DNA of 20,645 nucleotides from Jimgerdemannia flammicorona (Eukaryota; Mucoromycota; Endogonomycetes; Endogonales; Endogonaceae), in NCBI GenBank assembly GCA_003990745.1, contig RBNI01001854.1, positions 1 to 20,645 on the forward strand, read 5' to 3'. The notes below the pieces were generated by a model. The model did not search any database. It was not told the DNA's origin and saw only the letters and a program-made list of their open reading frames with translations. The translations under genes were made by a program, and so were the position numbers. How positions within the stretch are numbered: the first letter of the stretch is position 1; each line of letters starts with the position of its first letter. Positions 19,053-20,645 of the stretch are shown in pieces.

Positions 19053-19170
19053 TGTAACGGTGACTCCAGAATGATGACATCAGTACAGGAGATAGCCTTT
19101 CCTTGCAAAGCCACCAGATCAGAGCACAAGAAGATCATACGCATACAAGATGAGCAATGATGACCAACTG

Positions 19171-19178
19171 TGAGTCAT
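19171..19178 (+). promoter_or_regulatory. TGAGTCAT Gcn4/AP-1-like site, second LTR
   Basis: TGAGTCAT is the complement of ATGACTCA, the full Gcn4 core. It is 30 bp before the TATA box at 19208, echoing the position of the TGAGTCA sites in the first element. Confidence 0.5.
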
Positions 19179-19207
19179 TGTGACCACAGCACAAGCATCC
19201 TGAAGAA

Positions 19208-19214
19208 TATAAAA
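19208..19214 (+). promoter_or_regulatory. Upstream TATA box of the second LTR
   Basis: TATAAAA lies 87 bp before the ATG of the LTR ORF, nearly the same spacing as in the first element (82 bp). Confidence 0.6.
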
Positions 19215-19294
19215 GAAGGACCAAGGAACTGCAGTAGTAGTAACCAACAAGAACCACCAATCTCAAAATAGCTCAAAGACTTATTACAAATGAA

Positions 19295-20158
19295 ATGCCT
19301 GCTGCCCACCAAACCTCAAGGTCAAGGAATCACCAAGGTACCTCAGTTGAAGAAAGGATGTTCCAAGACATCAGAAGAGCCATGAGGACCTGCTCAAGAG
19401 GGACTCCTAGTGTCAACCTGGGTACTGCAGACCCCTATCACTTTATCCTCTATCACCATGAAATGGAAACAAGGATCACCATTGCTACCGAATGCCTCCA
19501 AATGTGGCAGGAGTATGAAATAGGAAACCTCCTCTGCCAGGAGTTCCCACAGGCCAGCACCCAAGAGCTACGAGATACCACCCCCATAGACATACGCGAA
19601 ACGAGGACAGCTAAGAAGATCCATCAGATCTTCAGGCATGCACCATGATTGATCCCCAACTTGGAGTATGTTAGAGTCTCAGATTTCAGAGACCTGTCAT
19701 CCCGCCATATCAATGCACTAGAAGCCAGGGTGGCCACAGAAGTCCAGTCCACTATCACCCTCAACAGCGAAGAAGTAGAAGACTTCTGGCACCCCATCCT
19801 TCAGGACAATCCAGACCAATTCCTGCAAGGATTGATCTCAGTATTCCAAGGCCCAAGCATCCAGGTTAGATCCCCCCAAGACCCCACATTTGTCCCCTAT
19901 TTTGTGGAAGAGAACCTCATAGACTGGAGAGCTCCAGATCTTGTTCCTGATTTTCCCACCACTGCTGAATGTGATGACATCATCGATGACATCATCCCGC
20001 GCGACTTCGACATACGCGAGATGCGCGACATACCCGAAGCATGCAAAGTATGCGAAACGCGCAACCTGCATGACGAATTTGCGGATCTCATCTCCTTCAG
20101 TGATGATGATGATGATGATGATGATGAAGCCCCCCTAGTCCTGAACTTTCTACTCTAA
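19295..20158 (+). pseudogene. LTR-encoded ORF of the second element (one in-frame TGA)
   Basis: Frame 2 runs from ATG 19295 to TAA 20156, 288 codons including stop, broken only by TGA at 19646-19648. CGA to TGA (Arg) is the simplest cause. The N-terminal half is basic and helical (AHQTSRSRNHQG; ECLQMWQEYEIGNLLCQEF). The C-terminal half is acidic: SEEVEDFWHPILQDNPDQF, then ECDDIIDDIIP, ending with eight Asp encoded by a GAT repeat and EAPLVLNFLL. DIRETR and DIREMR occur once in each half, with CETR after them, and there is one CxxC (CKVC). Codons near 19980-20090 are CpG-rich. It is followed by the 35-bp tandem array. No family is recognised and no clear similarity to the first element's LTR ORF was seen. 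The upstream ATG at 19290 is in another frame. Confidence 0.7.
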
Positions 20159-20165
20159 GTTCTTT

Positions 20166-20341
20166 GTTACACTGGATAATGCCAGCACTGGTATTCTCAT
20201 ATAATACCAGATAATGCCAGCACCAGCATTCTGAGGTGACGCGAAATTGTTCCAGCACTGGTATTTTCATGTAACACTGGATAATGCCAGCACCAGCATT
20301 TTGTTATGATACCAAATAATGCCAGCCTTGGAACTTAGTAG
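20166..20341 (+). repeat. 35-bp tandem repeat with alternating A/B units
   Basis: Units start at 20176, 20211, 20246, 20281 and 20316, with a partial unit before. Spacing is exactly 35 bp with no indels. Units 1 and 3 read CCAGCACTGGTATT; units 2 and 4 read CCAGCACCAGCATT. The array therefore has a 70-bp higher-order period. It lies between the LTR ORF and the main TATA box. Confidence 0.88.
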
Positions 20342-20401
20342 TTTTAGTTATTGGAATTTATATTTAGCTTTATATCTTAGCAACCATTGAATTATATTTT
20401 G

Positions 20402-20409
20402 TATAAATA
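20402..20409 (+). promoter_or_regulatory. Main TATA box of the second LTR
   Basis: TATAAATACCCC, the same core as at 7283 and 15880 in the first element. Confidence 0.7.
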
Positions 20410-20428
20410 CCCCTCTTATTTCCTCTGA

Positions 20429-20434
20429 AATAAA
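20429..20434 (+). terminator. Polyadenylation signal of the second LTR
   Basis: AATAAA lies only 27 bp after the main TATA box, so it sits near the expected transcription start and would mark the R region. Confidence 0.5.
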
Positions 20435-20639
20435 GTCAGTCAAGTTCACCTACACACACTTCCTTGCAAGCTATCTAAGAGATAACAAGACAGTTAAAGA
20501 TAAGAAGTTTGAGGACTGTAAGACCTTGGGAAGGCACTCCAATAAGAACTTGCTTATAACAACTTGAGTTAGTCTAAGAGATACATCTTGAAGAGAATCT
20601 GGCATATTTGAAGGACTCAGCGACCACTACGTGACAACT

Positions 20640-20645
20640 TGGTGC
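20640..20645 (+). promoter_or_regulatory. Start of the second element's primer-binding site (cut by window end)
   Basis: TGGTGC after CA and ACT. The first six bases would pair with a tRNA ending GCACCA, so the primer differs from that of the first element. Confidence 0.55.

Larger units (their letters stand above)
19053..20636 (+). mobile_element. Long 5' LTR of a second, unrelated LTR retrotransposon
   Basis: It begins TGTAAC (a second TGTAA starts at 19048, so the left edge is ambiguous by 5 bp) and ends CA at 20635-20636, followed by ACT and TGGTGC. This is the same CA-ACT-TGG layout as the first element's LTR/primer-site junction. It contains a TGAGTCAT site, a TATA box, an ORF, a 35-bp tandem repeat, a second TATA box and AATAAA. 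Sequence similarity to the first LTR is limited to short promoter cores. Retained CpG and a nearly open ORF indicate a younger insertion. Internal genes would lie beyond the window; a solo LTR is unlikely because a primer site follows. Confidence 0.75.

Noticed and set aside
20100..20127. GAT microsatellite as a separate regulatory repeat
   Set aside because: It is in frame in the LTR ORF and encodes an Asp run, common in acidic tails.
20160..20345. CRISPR-like array
   Set aside because: The units are contiguous 35-bp tandem repeats without unique spacers, in eukaryotic DNA.

Overview
The window looks like nuclear DNA of a fungus. The evidence is two GC-rich, spliced protein genes with 90-110 bp GT..AG introns, a secreted protein with a GPI-type tail, and decayed transposons whose stop codons and lost catalytic residues fit C-to-T/G-to-A mutation. 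Lineage within the fungi is uncertain. A secreted protein of the periplasmic-binding fold would suit an early-diverging lineage, but I cannot confirm that.

Layout. (1) 1-4495: two host genes on the + strand, a four-exon secreted periplasmic-binding-protein-like gene and a three-exon gene of unknown function with a 30-nt micro-exon. (2) 4496-5544: a junction zone with two poly(T) tracts (33 and 29 nt) and a sharp drop in GC and CpG. (3) 5545-5706 and 16376-about 18150, minus strand: two halves of one decayed hAT DNA transposase. (4) 5707-16375: a complete but dead Ty3/gypsy chromovirus (10,669 bp) inserted inside that hAT gene. Its LTRs are very long (2,072 and 2,078 bp). (5) 18151-19052: degenerate repetitive DNA. 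(6) 19053-20636: the long LTR of a second, unrelated LTR retrotransposon. The window ends 6 bases into its primer-binding site, so the body of this element lies beyond the window.

The most unusual part is the organisation of the two LTR elements. In both, the LTR holds an upstream TATA box with TGAGTCA (Gcn4/AP-1-like) sites, an open reading frame of about 290-370 codons, and a second TATA box with the same TATAAATACCCC core followed by AATAAA. In the first element the Gag reading frame appears to begin in the 5' LTR downstream of the second TATA box and to run through the primer-binding site. A long acidic, Gln-rich 'pre-Gag' region then leads into Gag. The internal order is pre-Gag, capsid-like region, CCHC knuckle, dUTPase, protease, RT, RNase H, integrase, chromodomain. 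The dUTPase between nucleocapsid and protease is the arrangement known from betaretroviruses and is striking in a fungal chromovirus.

The first element cannot function: RT YxDD reads YIND, the second Asp of the integrase DDE triad is Asn, the protease DSGA reads DSSA, and there are many stops and several frameshifts. The second LTR is much younger: its ORF carries one in-frame TGA and keeps CpG-rich stretches. All frames, splice sites and LTR limits were read by eye.
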